Shown piece by piece: positions 1 to 8,066 of a DNA stretch of 9,090 bases (position 1 is the first letter of the stretch; each line of letters opens with the position of its first letter). The stretch comes from Bacillota bacterium (GTDB lineage: Bacteria > Bacillota_I > Bacilli_A > RFN20 > CAG-826): assembly GCA_023422095.1 (NCBI GenBank), contig JAEZSD010000038.1, positions 1 to 9,090 of the forward strand, in the 5' to 3' direction. The notes under the pieces were generated by a model. It worked only from the letters and a program-made list of their open reading frames with translations, was not told where the DNA came from and did no database searches. The position numbers and the translations under genes are program-made.

Positions 1-3000
1 GCGTTGAAGTCGTTAATATTTAGATTATTACTATCGATTTCATCAGAATTTGATGCTAGAGCAAACAAACCTTTTGATTCGGCTAAATAGTTGTAGTTAG
101 AAATAGTAAATATTCTAGAAAGAGTTGCAATTTTTTCTTCTGAAGTTGCACCTGTAATGTATTGCCCAAGATTTGCTCCATCGCTTGGGTTGCTAGCTCC
201 AGCCGTTAAAATGTTATAGAGTAACAATCCACGGGCGGAGGCGGGATATGATGATAAAGTCCACATTGTATTGAATAAACCTGTTGGATCAGTATTTAAA
301 ATTCGACTATGGCTAATAAAGCTAATAATGCCATCGAAGTTATCGGTGTTTTCGGAGAGAGCGACAAGATTATTGAGGCTATAGTAGCCATCAAAATTAC
401 TTTCACCATCAACCTTCACCAAGTTGGCCAAGGCAGCGTGGATGTTGTTAATCTCACAGAATTCAATATTTGATGAGCTGCGATCTCCTCCGTATTGATA
501 TTGACCAATATTGAAGTACGAATATGAAATAGAATTGTAAGTTGCCAAAGAATTTAGACCAATTGCATCAAAGCCTTGTTCAACAAAGACTGGTAAAACA
601 TCGCTGAGGAAATCGACTTTATTGATTGCCATCATGATGGTTTTCGTCTCATCTGGATTAATGTTATCCATGTGCAAATCAGCGACATCCATCGTTCCGC
701 TTTCGCCTAGAATCGATTGGCTGACGGAAATGAAATCAACAAGAGCGTGAATTTCATCGTTATTTGTGACACGTAACCAATTCTCATGATAACCGTTGGT
801 ATTTATAGTCGTGACATTGACTTTATAGGCTTCATCAAGGGTGGTGACAGCTTTGATTTTAGCCATCATATTAGCATCGCCATTTACAGGATAAGCGTAG
901 CTTGTTAATCCTGAACGGGAAACGAACATATTGACGACTTGTTCAAAAACTGTCATGTGAGTAGAGGATGTAAGATATTCATTAGAGGAATGTAAGATAT
1001 TGCTGGTATAGGCATCGACTAAAATGTCATAAATATAGCCATTTTCCATTAAGGCTTTTATTACCGCCAAATCTTCCATGTTGTTAGAGCCAACAATACC
1101 AGTGAAAAGCTGATAATCATTAACTAAGGTCATAATGTTATCGATTTCATCAACATCAAATTTAACGTTGTAATTCGTTGTTCCAGATATATCGTAATGA
1201 TAGAAGGAAGAGGCATCTGATAAATCGACACCTTGGAAAGTGGTAAAATCGCGATTCATCACTGTATAAATAAGATTAGGAACGGCATCATAAAGAGAGT
1301 TGCTTTCATTGAGAGCAATTAGAACTTCGCGGGCATCGCTAGTGTTGATTGCCATCAAATCCAGCGAGGTGAAATTAGAGGCGTTAAAGTCAAGAGCCGC
1401 AACCATGAAATCAGCGATGTTGTCAATTTCAAGGGCTTGAGAAGGAAGGGAAAGGGCAAGAGCTCCTTGACCATCATAAGTAAATAAACTTTCGGCTAAA
1501 TAAACCGCTTTCTGGTCAGCGCTGGAATAATTGCCTAGTGTCATGTTGGCTTGATCCTTTGGAGAATTGACATTAAAGAGAGACGAGGAAATTAAATCAT
1601 GGGAGAATAATTCAACACATATCTCTTGGAAGACAGTCATTCCGGTCGAGGAGTTGTTACTCAAGACAACATCTTGGTTAACATCAAAGGATAAGGAAAG
1701 TATTGGTCCACCGGTGTGAAATATTTTGCTTTCATTCAAGTCGTGAAGGAAATTTTGCAAGTTAAGAATCGAGGTTGAGGAGGTACTTATTGTATCTAAA
1801 TCAGGGAAAGTTGAGGGTTCACCATTTTGGTTCTTTGAAACTTCTCTGAGAATATCGCAAACAAGCGACAACTCTTGATCATCAAATTTAGCTTCCCAAT
1901 TATAGGTCTGAGTACCAACGAGATTGGTCTCATCAAAATAATGATAGAAGACATTGGTGTCCTCAAAATTAACATGGGTCAAACTGCTCACTAAATCATA
2001 TTGGGAAACGTTTTCTAAGGTTAAAGATATGATGTTTGAAACGCTATCATATAGGGTATTAGTTTCATTTAATGCAGTGAGAATTTGATTGACGGCTAAG
2101 GCATTGCCAGTATTAGTGATATCAAAGTTTTCAAAACTAAATGTGATGGACCCATCCGTTTTTCTAAGTCCTTGATACTTTTGATTGGTACCTTCGATTG
2201 GTCCTCCAACAATGGCATCAATAGCAGTGAAAATAGCGTTAACTTCGTTAATTTGCTGATTGTAACTGAAATTATTATCTCCAGCGTAGTCAAAATAATT
2301 ATCGAGTATATAATCAGACTTGGCTTTTATAATATCTTTTTCAGTCACCGTAGATAAGCCGGGTTCTAAATATACAGCGTAATCGTCATAGTAGAAGGTA
2401 TCTTTGGGATTATGAACATTATAGATAATCGTCCCCATATCCTCTGCAGTCAAGAATGCTCCCATTGCGTTTTGGAAAACGGTTGGATAATAGCCATCCG
2501 TATCATCGCTTAAATCAGGATCCAAGATTGAACCTTTGCGATGGAAGACGATCGATTGTTGTATGCCGACAATTGAACTGCGGATTTGCAAAGCAACTTC
2601 TTCATCGATCATATCGGTGACAAATTGGTTATTACTATCTAAAACACCTTCATCAATCATATAACGATAGGTAGAATAGATTTCCGTCAGATGATCAATT
2701 TCAACTTGTCTTAATTCTCTTGAGGAATCGTAATTGTAAATGTATTCGTCGCAAGAAATTAAATATGGGGTATTGGCGGGCTCTAAATCGAAGAATGCGG
2801 ATGATGTGCCACCTGTGAATGCCGATTTTGCAACTTCAAAATAATTATAGGTGGAGACTCGTAAACAAGTCGTATCGTTAAGAGAATTAATCAAGCCTTC
2901 GAAAATTCTCACTGGCATACTTAATAGGTCATTTGTTGCAACGGCCTGAGAAACCCAATAAACAATTTTGCATATTTTGCCAATCTCATCAAGGTCGAGA

Positions 3001-6000
3001 ATTGGGGAATAATCCTCGATAAATTGGGGATTATCCCAATAATTTGTATAGTTTGCAAAAGGTAAAATGTAACTCGAAGTATTGAAAGATGAAGCGAACT
3101 CGTCGTCATACCAATCATCCTTTTCATCAAGGGAAACAAAATCATTTTTAACAATTGTGTATTGATCCGGACCTTGTTCGCCCCAAGTAGGATCCCAAAC
3201 AGATGGATCTTGAATTAAATTAAAGGTATTAATACCATCGGAAAAATTAGTCAAACTACTCTCGACCTTAACATAAAGCCAATTGGAGAATAAGTAATCA
3301 CCACTCGTCTTATCGATGAAGATTGATGAATCGGCCAAAGCATGAAGAAGATTATTTAAACCGACAACATTAGTTACAGCATTCAAATCTAGATTTGACA
3401 TATCAATTTCTACTTCGCCAATAGTTGTCAGTAAGACACCCAGTTTTTCGCCTTCTTCAGCCCAATCAGTAACATTGGTGAAGGAAACGCCTTGATCTAA
3501 AATTCCGGTTTGTTGAAGCTGAGCATCGAGGAAGGTTCCCATCGTGCTTGAAAACACAACGCTTCTTCCAACAGCAGCTAATACAGTCGATAAGTGATAA
3601 TCATTCTCTAAGGAAGCAAGGTTATCAGTAATATTGCTGCCTGACAAATAATTGGGATCTGTCATCACTGTCATTATTCCCGATGTGCCAAGCGCACGTA
3701 TGACATTTGCAATAGCACCATTTTCACCATCATAGATGGGTCGTCCATATCTGTCGTGGAAGAAATTGCCATTGCTGTCAGTGGAATTTGACCACTTAAT
3801 ATTAGGATCACTTAGTAAAGCTTGGTCAAAAGTAAGACCATCGACATTTAAAGAATCACCAAAAATAAAATTCATCACATTGAGGAAGTTTTCATTGATG
3901 GTATATGTGTCAGTTGAAAGAGGAATTGGGTTAATAATGCGGCAGCTATAGATAGCATCAAGAGCATAAGCGATGGATTCGTTAGCTTGACCTAATTGAG
4001 AGATTAAAGTTGGAACATCACTTCCACTAGCAAGAATATCCGTAAGAGTACCGATTGATTTAACGGAACCAATTACTTTTGCTAATTCTACACCAAGGGT
4101 TCGTGAAGCTTCCGCTTTGTTGATTCCATCAGTAACAATATCGATATCTATGCCACTGCTAGTAAAGGCATCCGCTACGCTACCAGAAGTTAATAAAGAA
4201 CGTATCGTGGGTAATAAAATGGCATAAATAATCTTTGAATTGTCCATTCTTTTTAGAACTTTGCTAAGTACTTTAATGAGATTTTCATCAATATCTCCTA
4301 AAGAACCTCCTTCAGGAACTAGCTCTCCACTTAGTAGAGTATCCAAAGCACTCGGATCATCTCCGAAAGCAGAGAAACAGTAGAATAATGCATTAAATTC
4401 TTCTTTGAAGTTTTTCATCCATTTGCCAGCAGATAACTCTTCAATTACGGAAGTGACAGCGGCGGAAGCGGTTTCATCAGTAATAACGGATCCTAATAAT
4501 TGGGGAAGAGATGCAAAAACAGTCTTGCATAAAGATATATCTAATAAACAATAACGACGCCCCGCAATTCGTTTGCCATTGGAATAAACAATGGTGCGAC
4601 CATTACTATCAATATTAATTAATTCATTTGCGGAATTGGTTTCACCGACGAGAATGCGTCGATAAGAATCAATATTTTCTAAAATAATGTCTATCAAATT
4701 AACTTGTTCGGGTTCTTCATCAGCGCGGAATGGAACTAAACCGCTGCCTTCTCCTTCGCTTCCACCTTCTCCTTCGGGGTTAGTAGAATTATTGCTAAGG
4801 ATTGCGGAAATGATTCGGTCATCAACACAATACATTTGGTAAAGGCAATCATAGACAGTGCTGAGTTCAAAGCCCCAATCAATATCATTGAGAGCTTCAA
4901 AGGTGGCTGGAAAATAGGAACTCATTGTTTCTCCACCATTATCAATGAAATATTGGATTAAAGCAGGAATACTGCGTGATAATAATTTAGATTGACTGAT
5001 TGTCGATAGGGCATGGTAAGTATATTGATAAGCTTTGTTGGTCAATAAACCAGTAACAATACTGGCTGGGTCGCTTGGAATAACAACGTTGCCTTCTTCG
5101 TCCATGAACGAATCGACCAATCCACTATTAGCAATATCGATAGTTATCGTTTCAATTGCGTCTAATTCTTTGTCCCACTCTGCATCCGATAAATCGAGCA
5201 TCGACAAATCGACAACACCGGCCAACAAATCAGAATTAATTGCAAGTTGAACCGCGATAGGAATGATTGTCATGAGAAGATTGGAATCCTTTAATGATGA
5301 AAATAAGGCTTCAATATATTCTTGGTTTACCATTTCGGGAATACTATAACTAATCTCTCCATTTGGCCCAATTAAGATGTTTTCGACAAGGACACTCGCG
5401 ATATTGGTTAGTTCAGAAACACTACCAATAATACCAATTGAACCATTTTCCAAAGAAGATGATGTCAAATTATTGAGAATTGTTGCATCGAGAGTAAGCC
5501 CAGAAGAAGGATCAACCGTCCAGTTAAAGAATGTTTTTGCAAAAAGAGAATTATCATAAGAACCCATGAATCCATTAAGGTAAGACACAATCTCATTATC
5601 ATCGTTTCTTCTCGAATAGTTTTGGTTAATAATATTAACCATTGAGGTTAAGGGTGAAATCAAAAGAAAACCAACCACAACATAGGAAATAGAATTCATT
5701 ATTGCTCCGGCCCAACGTATTTTGATTTTGTTTCTAGCGAGTTTAGGTATCAAGCGTTTGAACAATACGTGCCATAAAATAGTACACAAAAGCCAACCTA
5801 AGGTAACAATAAAAAACATGATGACGACAAAAGCCACCAATTTGACAGCGGAATAAGCTAAGGCCTCGGCGAATTCGGTCGCAGCCGCATAACTGCCTGA
5901 GACGTTATATAAGTAATAGAAACCTCGTAAGCACGAAACTAATGTTTCATGAAAAGAAGTAATAGGTGCAAAATAAACCATCCCGGTTTTTTCATTTGTT

Positions 6001-6242
6001 AGGATAATTGTTTCGTAGGGTATAAGAGGATCAAGATTAAAATTACCAATAATTTCTGCTATAGCAGACAAAGATAATAGCCCAGCAGCAACAAGTATCA
6101 TCATGAAAACCATTCGATAGGTCGAAGACCAAATACCGCGTTTATAACCGATGAATGCAGCGATGATAAAACCGACAATAATCAAAACAAAAAGGACAAC
6201 GAGGCCGATATTGACAATTTGAGCAAATAAATCAGCTGACAT
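1..6242 (-). CDS. giant membrane-anchored protein with CvpA-like N-terminus, partial (3' end outside window)
   Basis: Reading the minus strand from the ATG at 6242 gives 2080 codons with no stop down to base 3, and the frame continues out of the window. The N-terminus has four hydrophobic segments at about residues 10-32, 43-66, 131-160 and 179-203. The loop after the first (YKRG...YR) and the loop before the fourth (KR, K, R, K, K, R within 162-176) are strongly basic, whereas loop 67-130 is not. This predicts both termini outside. The layout and the GYKRG and WAGAIMNSISYVVVGF stretches resemble CvpA-family proteins, which are normally only ~160-200 residues. Residues ~205-2080 lack membrane segments, have few cysteines, are rich in N/D/S/T and contain degenerate repeats. 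I recognise no enzyme domain; a surface or envelope role is inference. The start at 6242 is preferred because GAGG (6251-6248) lies 5 bases upstream. In-frame ATGs at 6260 and 6299 have no good ribosome site. Confidence 0.9.
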   Translation of the reverse strand, partial: MSADLFAQIVNIGLVVLFVLIIVGFIIAAFIGYKRGIWSSTYRMVFMMILVAAGLLSLSAIAEIIGNFNLDPLIPYETIILTNEKTGMVYFAPITSFHETLVSCLRGFYYLYNVSGSYAAATEFAEALAYSAVKLVAFVVIMFFIVTLGWLLCTILWHVLFKRLIPKLARNKIKIRWAGAIMNSISYVVVGFLLISPLTSMVNIINQNYSRRNDDNEIVSYLNGFMGSYDNSLFAKTFFNWTVDPSSGLTLDATILNNLTSSSLENGSIGIIGSVSELTNIASVLVENILIGPNGEISYSIPEMVNQEYIEALFSSLKDSNLLMTIIPIAVQLAINSDLLAGVVDLSMLDLSDAEWDKELDAIETITIDIANSGLVDSFMDEEGNVVIPSDPASIVTGLLTNKAYQYTYHALSTISQSKLLSRSIPALIQYFIDNGGETMSSYFPATFEALNDIDWGFELSTVYDCLYQMYCVDDRIISAILSNNSTNPEGEGGSEGEGSGLVPFRADEEPEQVNLIDIILENIDSYRRILVGETNSANELINIDSNGRTIVYSNGKRIAGRRYCLLDISLCKTVFASLPQLLGSVITDETASAAVTSVIEELSAGKWMKNFKEEFNALFYCFSAFGDDPSALDTLLSGELVPEGGSLGDIDENLIKVLSKVLKRMDNSKIIYAILLPTIRSLLTSGSVADAFTSSGIDIDIVTDGINKAEASRTLGVELAKVIGSVKSIGTLTDILASGSDVPTLISQLGQANESIAYALDAIYSCRIINPIPLSTDTYTINENFLNVMNFIFGDSLNVDGLTFDQALLSDPNIKWSNSTDSNGNFFHDRYGRPIYDGENGAIANVIRALGTSGIMTVMTDPNYLSGSNITDNLASLENDYHLSTVLAAVGRSVVFSSTMGTFLDAQLQQTGILDQGVSFTNVTDWAEEGEKLGVLLTTIGEVEIDMSNLDLNAVTNVVGLNNLLHALADSSIFIDKTSGDYLFSNWLYVKVESSLTNFSDGINTFNLIQDPSVWDPTWGEQGPDQYTIVKNDFVSLDEKDDWYDDEFASSFNTSSYILPFANYTNYWDNPQFIEDYSPILDLDEIGKICKIVYWVSQAVATNDLLSMPVRIFEGLINSLNDTTCLRVSTYNYFEVAKSAFTGGTSSAFFDLEPANTPYLISCDEYIYNYDSSRELRQVEIDHLTEIYSTYRYMIDEGVLDSNNQFVTDMIDEEVALQIRSSIVGIQQSIVFHRKGSILDPDLSDDTDGYYPTVFQNAMGAFLTAEDMGTIIYNVHNPKDTFYYDDYAVYLEPGLSTVTEKDIIKAKSDYILDNYFDYAGDNNFSYNQQINEVNAIFTAIDAIVGGPIEGTNQKYQGLRKTDGSITFSFENFDITNTGNALAVNQILTALNETNTLYDSVSNIISLTLENVSQYDLVSSLTHVNFEDTNVFYHYFDETNLVGTQTYNWEAKFDDQELSLVCDILREVSKNQNGEPSTFPDLDTISTSSTSILNLQNFLHDLNESKIFHTGGPILSLSFDVNQDVVLSNNSSTGMTVFQEICVELFSHDLISSSLFNVNSPKDQANMTLGNYSSADQKAVYLAESLFTYDGQGALALSLPSQALEIDNIADFMVAALDFNASNFTSLDLMAINTSDAREVLIALNESNSLYDAVPNLIYTVMNRDFTTFQGVDLSDASSFYHYDISGTTNYNVKFDVDEIDNIMTLVNDYQLFTGIVGSNNMEDLAVIKALMENGYIYDILVDAYTSNILHSSNEYLTSSTHMTVFEQVVNMFVSRSGLTSYAYPVNGDANMMAKIKAVTTLDEAYKVNVTTINTNGYHENWLRVTNNDEIHALVDFISVSQSILGESGTMDVADLHMDNINPDETKTIMMAINKVDFLSDVLPVFVEQGFDAIGLNSLATYNSISYSYFNIGQYQYGGDRSSSNIEFCEINNIHAALANLVKVDGESNFDGYYSLNNLVALSENTDNFDGIISFISHSRILNTDPTGLFNTMWTLSSYPASARGLLLYNILTAGASNPSDGANLGQYITGATSEEKIATLSRIFTISNYNYLAESKGLFALASNSDEIDSNNLNINDFN
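3..2252 (-). repeat. three degenerate ~220-275-residue protein repeats in the giant protein
   Basis: Residues 1331-1605, 1606-1828 and 1829-2080 align by eye as successive units. Units one and two share ALNE(T/S)N(T/S)LYD at 1390 and 1643, FYHY at 1432 and 1680, and SST-x-MTVF at 1531 and 1759. Unit three matches the helical pattern, with weaker identity (AINKVDFLSDVLP at 1872). Each unit opens with an acidic-Ile helix such as IDNIADFM (1606), VDEIDNIM (1697) or DEIHALVDF (1829). The similarity is at protein level only: the codons differ, so these are old duplications rather than recent DNA repeats. Confidence 0.6.
4743..4778 (-). repeat. Gly/Glu/Ser low-complexity linker with an 11-base direct repeat
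   Basis: Residues 489-500 of the giant protein are a Gly/Glu/Ser run (PEGEGGSEGEGS) followed by an acidic segment to about 513. On the plus strand CCTTCTCCTTC occurs at 4747-4757 and again at 4765-4775, an 18-base period. The run looks like a flexible linker between globular blocks, and its short tandem structure could expand or contract in frame. Confidence 0.75.
5628..6242 (-). other. four-helix CvpA-like membrane module of the giant protein
   Basis: This covers residues 1-205 of the giant protein. Helix 1 is followed by a glycine and a basic turn (GYKRG, 32-36), as is typical of CvpA-type proteins. A ~65-residue exposed loop follows helix 2. Helices 3 and 4 flank a basic segment ending in a Trp-Ala-Gly-Ala run (177-180). 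CvpA proteins are small membrane proteins of poorly defined envelope function, first linked to colicin V production. Assignment is by motif memory and topology only, so a different four-helix anchor is possible. Confidence 0.5.
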
Positions 6243-6336
6243 TATTACCTCATCTCCCATCAGTCCATAACTAGTAGTTATTATTACTGTTAAAGTCATT
6301 TTTAGTGTATAGTTTTTTTATTAGGAAATAAAGCAA
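6243..6336. promoter_or_regulatory. divergent intergenic region between the giant gene and the CPBP operon
   Basis: These 94 bases must hold the promoters for both directions unless the promoter of one gene lies inside the other. On the plus strand TATAGT at 6308-6313 is a plausible -10 for the CPBP operon, but no good -35 lies upstream. On the minus strand TTGCTT (6336-6331) and TATACA (6311-6306) are spaced 19 bases apart, a weak promoter candidate that would overlap the plus-strand -10. A small inverted repeat, ATAACT-agt-AGTTAT, lies at 6267-6281. Ribosome sites are AGGAAA at 6323-6328 for the plus gene and GAGG at 6251-6248 for the minus gene. Confidence 0.4.
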
Positions 6337-7158
6337 ATGTTAATAAGAGACACTAATTGTCCTAAATGTGGTCATAAATATGATCCAGTAGAAAAACACT
6401 GCCCAAAGTGCAGTGAATTAAACCCAAATTTGATGGCTCATAAAAATTACCGAGGTTTAGTTTGGCTTCCCCGCTGGCAGGAAATTACTTTTTTTCTACT
6501 TGGCTGGCTTGGATTGAGCTTAATTGCCATACTTGTCCAATTGGCTTTTTCGTATTTAAACACTGACGGAAACAGAGTTTTATTTATGTCAGTGACTCAA
6601 TTTGTCACATATGGAATTCTATTTTTAGCCATGGCAATTTTAATCACGCAAAATCATCGAAAAATCTTCCTTAATTTTAAAAAAATTGAGCCATATATTG
6701 TCGGAATAGGAATTGGGGGAATCATTATTTTGCTCAGTGGTTTATATAGTAGAATCGTTTCTTCTTTTTACACATTTGATGTTAACGAAAATGAGTCTCT
6801 AATTAGACAAATCACCGTTTCTTACCCAGTATTTGCTTTTATCATCTTTGTATTTGTCGGTCCAATTTGTGAAGAGCTAACATATCGCCTTGGTTTGTTT
6901 TCCCTGTCTGCTCGTTTAGGAAAATGGATAGCCTATCTCGTTACTATCTCTTTCTTTGCCCTTATCCACTTTGATTTTTTAGTTGGAAGTGCGGAAGGTT
7001 ACATCGTTGAACTTCTAAATTTGCCCTCTTATTTAATTGCGGGCGCACTCTTGTGCTTTGCCTATGATTATTTTGGCCTAGCTGCTTCAGTAACTGCTCA
7101 TGTTGTGAATAATATGATTGCCATTACTTCAATTTTGTTTCTAAATGGAATTAACTAA
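6337..7158 (+). CDS. zinc-ribbon CPBP-family (Abi/CAAX-protease-like) membrane protein
   Basis: This 273-residue protein begins with a zinc ribbon made of two CPKC knuckles (Cys 8, 11, 22, 25), followed by about seven hydrophobic segments. The CPBP signature is complete: EExxxR at 179-184 (E179, E180, R184), FxxxH at 207-211, and an H255...N259 pair in the last helices. In this family these residues line the intramembrane metalloprotease active site, so a membrane protease is likely. The substrate is unknown; family members serve in prenyl-protein processing, bacteriocin immunity or signalling. It is the first gene of a tight operon with a TraX-like protein and a thioredoxin. The ATG has AGGAAA about 8 bases upstream and the stop is TAA. 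The zinc ribbon could bind a partner or another protein domain, which the sequence does not settle. Confidence 0.88.
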   Translation: MLIRDTNCPKCGHKYDPVEKHCPKCSELNPNLMAHKNYRGLVWLPRWQEITFFLLGWLGLSLIAILVQLAFSYLNTDGNRVLFMSVTQFVTYGILFLAMAILITQNHRKIFLNFKKIEPYIVGIGIGGIIILLSGLYSRIVSSFYTFDVNENESLIRQITVSYPVFAFIIFVFVGPICEELTYRLGLFSLSARLGKWIAYLVTISFFALIHFDFLVGSAEGYIVELLNLPSYLIAGALLCFAYDYFGLAASVTAHVVNNMIAITSILFLNGIN

Positions 7159-7169
7159 GGGTAAAAACG

Positions 7170-8057
7170 ATGAAGAACGAACAAAGGTGGCTGATTTTCT
7201 CAAACTTTGGCTTAAAGATTATGGCTTTGCTATTCATGACTCTCGATCATGTCGGTTTTCAAATTTCGTATTATTTTCTTGATGTGAATTCACCAATTGT
7301 CTTGATACTAAGAGGATTAGGAAGATTAGCAATTCCTCTCTTTGCCTTTTTAATTTATGAGGGAGTGATGCATACAAAAAGTTTCAAAAAATATGCTTTA
7401 CGACTCGGCATCATGGCGCTTCTTATTAGTGGAGCTTTCGCTTTTTTGTTTTATGTTCCCAACCCATTCATGTCAAGCGGACTAATTGATGCGGGCAATA
7501 TTTTCATTGATCTACTACTAGGAGCTATTGGGGTATTTCTACTAAAAAATAAGAGTGTAAAAATTAAACTACTTTCTATACTTCCTGCCATTTATTCAAT
7601 TGTCTCTTTTGCGGTCACAACATACCAACAAAATAATGGAGTGGTTGTTCACTGGTTTCCCTTCTACTTAAGAACTCAATATGGCTGGTTAGCCGTAATA
7701 ATGATTATGGGATTCTACCTCGCTAAAGTTTTAAAAGATTTATACCTTCGTTACACAGCAAAAAATATGGGCGTGGATGTCGAAGTTTTGGTTTTATCTC
7801 CTTATGATGTCCGGTCCACTAATTTATTCAACATGATGACAGTAGTCTTTTTTGCTATTGTGGCCTATGTATTAACCTGGTTCTTTACTACACCCTTTTT
7901 ACCTTATCAATGGCTATCTCTATTTTCTGGAGCACTTCTTTTGTTTTACAACGGCAAGCGTGGATATAATAAGAAGTGGTTTGAATACGGAGCGTATCTT
8001 TATTACCCTCTGCATCTAGCCATATTGGCAGTAATATTTTACTTACTGACCTTATAG
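7170..8057 (+). CDS. TraX-family polytopic membrane protein (putative acetyltransferase-like)
   Basis: The 295-residue product is very hydrophobic, with about eight or nine membrane segments. Features typical of the TraX family are a LK-x-MA...DH pattern near the start (D26, H27), RGLGRLAIPLFAFLIYEG at 48-65 followed by HT (68-69) and a basic stretch, a NGKRG turn at 261-265, and the terminal YYPLHL at 278-283. TraX of the F plasmid is needed for N-acetylation of pilin. Chromosomal homologues are common in Bacillota and mostly uncharacterised, so acyl transfer here is inference. There is no conjugation gene nearby, so this is not evidence of a plasmid. A hydrophilic loop at about 188-220 (KDLYLRYTAK...) separates two membrane blocks. 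The gene starts 11 bases after the CPBP stop with AGGG as a modest ribosome site, and ends in TAG that overlaps the next gene's ribosome site. Confidence 0.87.
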   Translation: MKNEQRWLIFSNFGLKIMALLFMTLDHVGFQISYYFLDVNSPIVLILRGLGRLAIPLFAFLIYEGVMHTKSFKKYALRLGIMALLISGAFAFLFYVPNPFMSSGLIDAGNIFIDLLLGAIGVFLLKNKSVKIKLLSILPAIYSIVSFAVTTYQQNNGVVVHWFPFYLRTQYGWLAVIMIMGFYLAKVLKDLYLRYTAKNMGVDVEVLVLSPYDVRSTNLFNMMTVVFFAIVAYVLTWFFTTPFLPYQWLSLFSGALLLFYNGKRGYNKKWFEYGAYLYYPLHLAILAVIFYLLTL

Positions 8058-8066
8058 GAGAAAATT

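Noticed and set aside
2096..3154. Short open frames on both strands at 2096-2293, 2172-2357 and 2921-3154
   Set aside because: All lie inside the giant minus-strand gene in other frames, have no ribosome sites or recognisable motifs, and are shadows.
3736..5559. Plus-strand open frames at 3736-3951, 5035-5250 and 5377-5559
   Set aside because: Antisense shadows of the giant gene; their composition follows the complement of its codons and no start signal is present.
1..6242. Giant gene as a broken or frameshifted set of smaller genes
   Set aside because: Reading the frame through all 2080 codons gave no stop and no loss of register, and repeated motifs occur in the same frame from about residue 317 to 1964.
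6267..6281. Inverted repeat ATAACT-agt-AGTTAT as a defined operator
   Set aside because: Six pairs in AT-rich DNA are easily found by chance, so it is mentioned only within the intergenic entry.
6240..6299. Upstream in-frame starts for the giant gene at 6299 and 6260
   Set aside because: Neither has a purine-rich ribosome site, whereas the ATG at 6242 has GAGG five bases upstream. The extra residues would precede the first membrane helix without adding a motif.
7170..8057. TraX homology as evidence of a conjugative plasmid
   Set aside because: Chromosomal TraX-family proteins are common and no transfer, relaxase or pilin gene is in the window.
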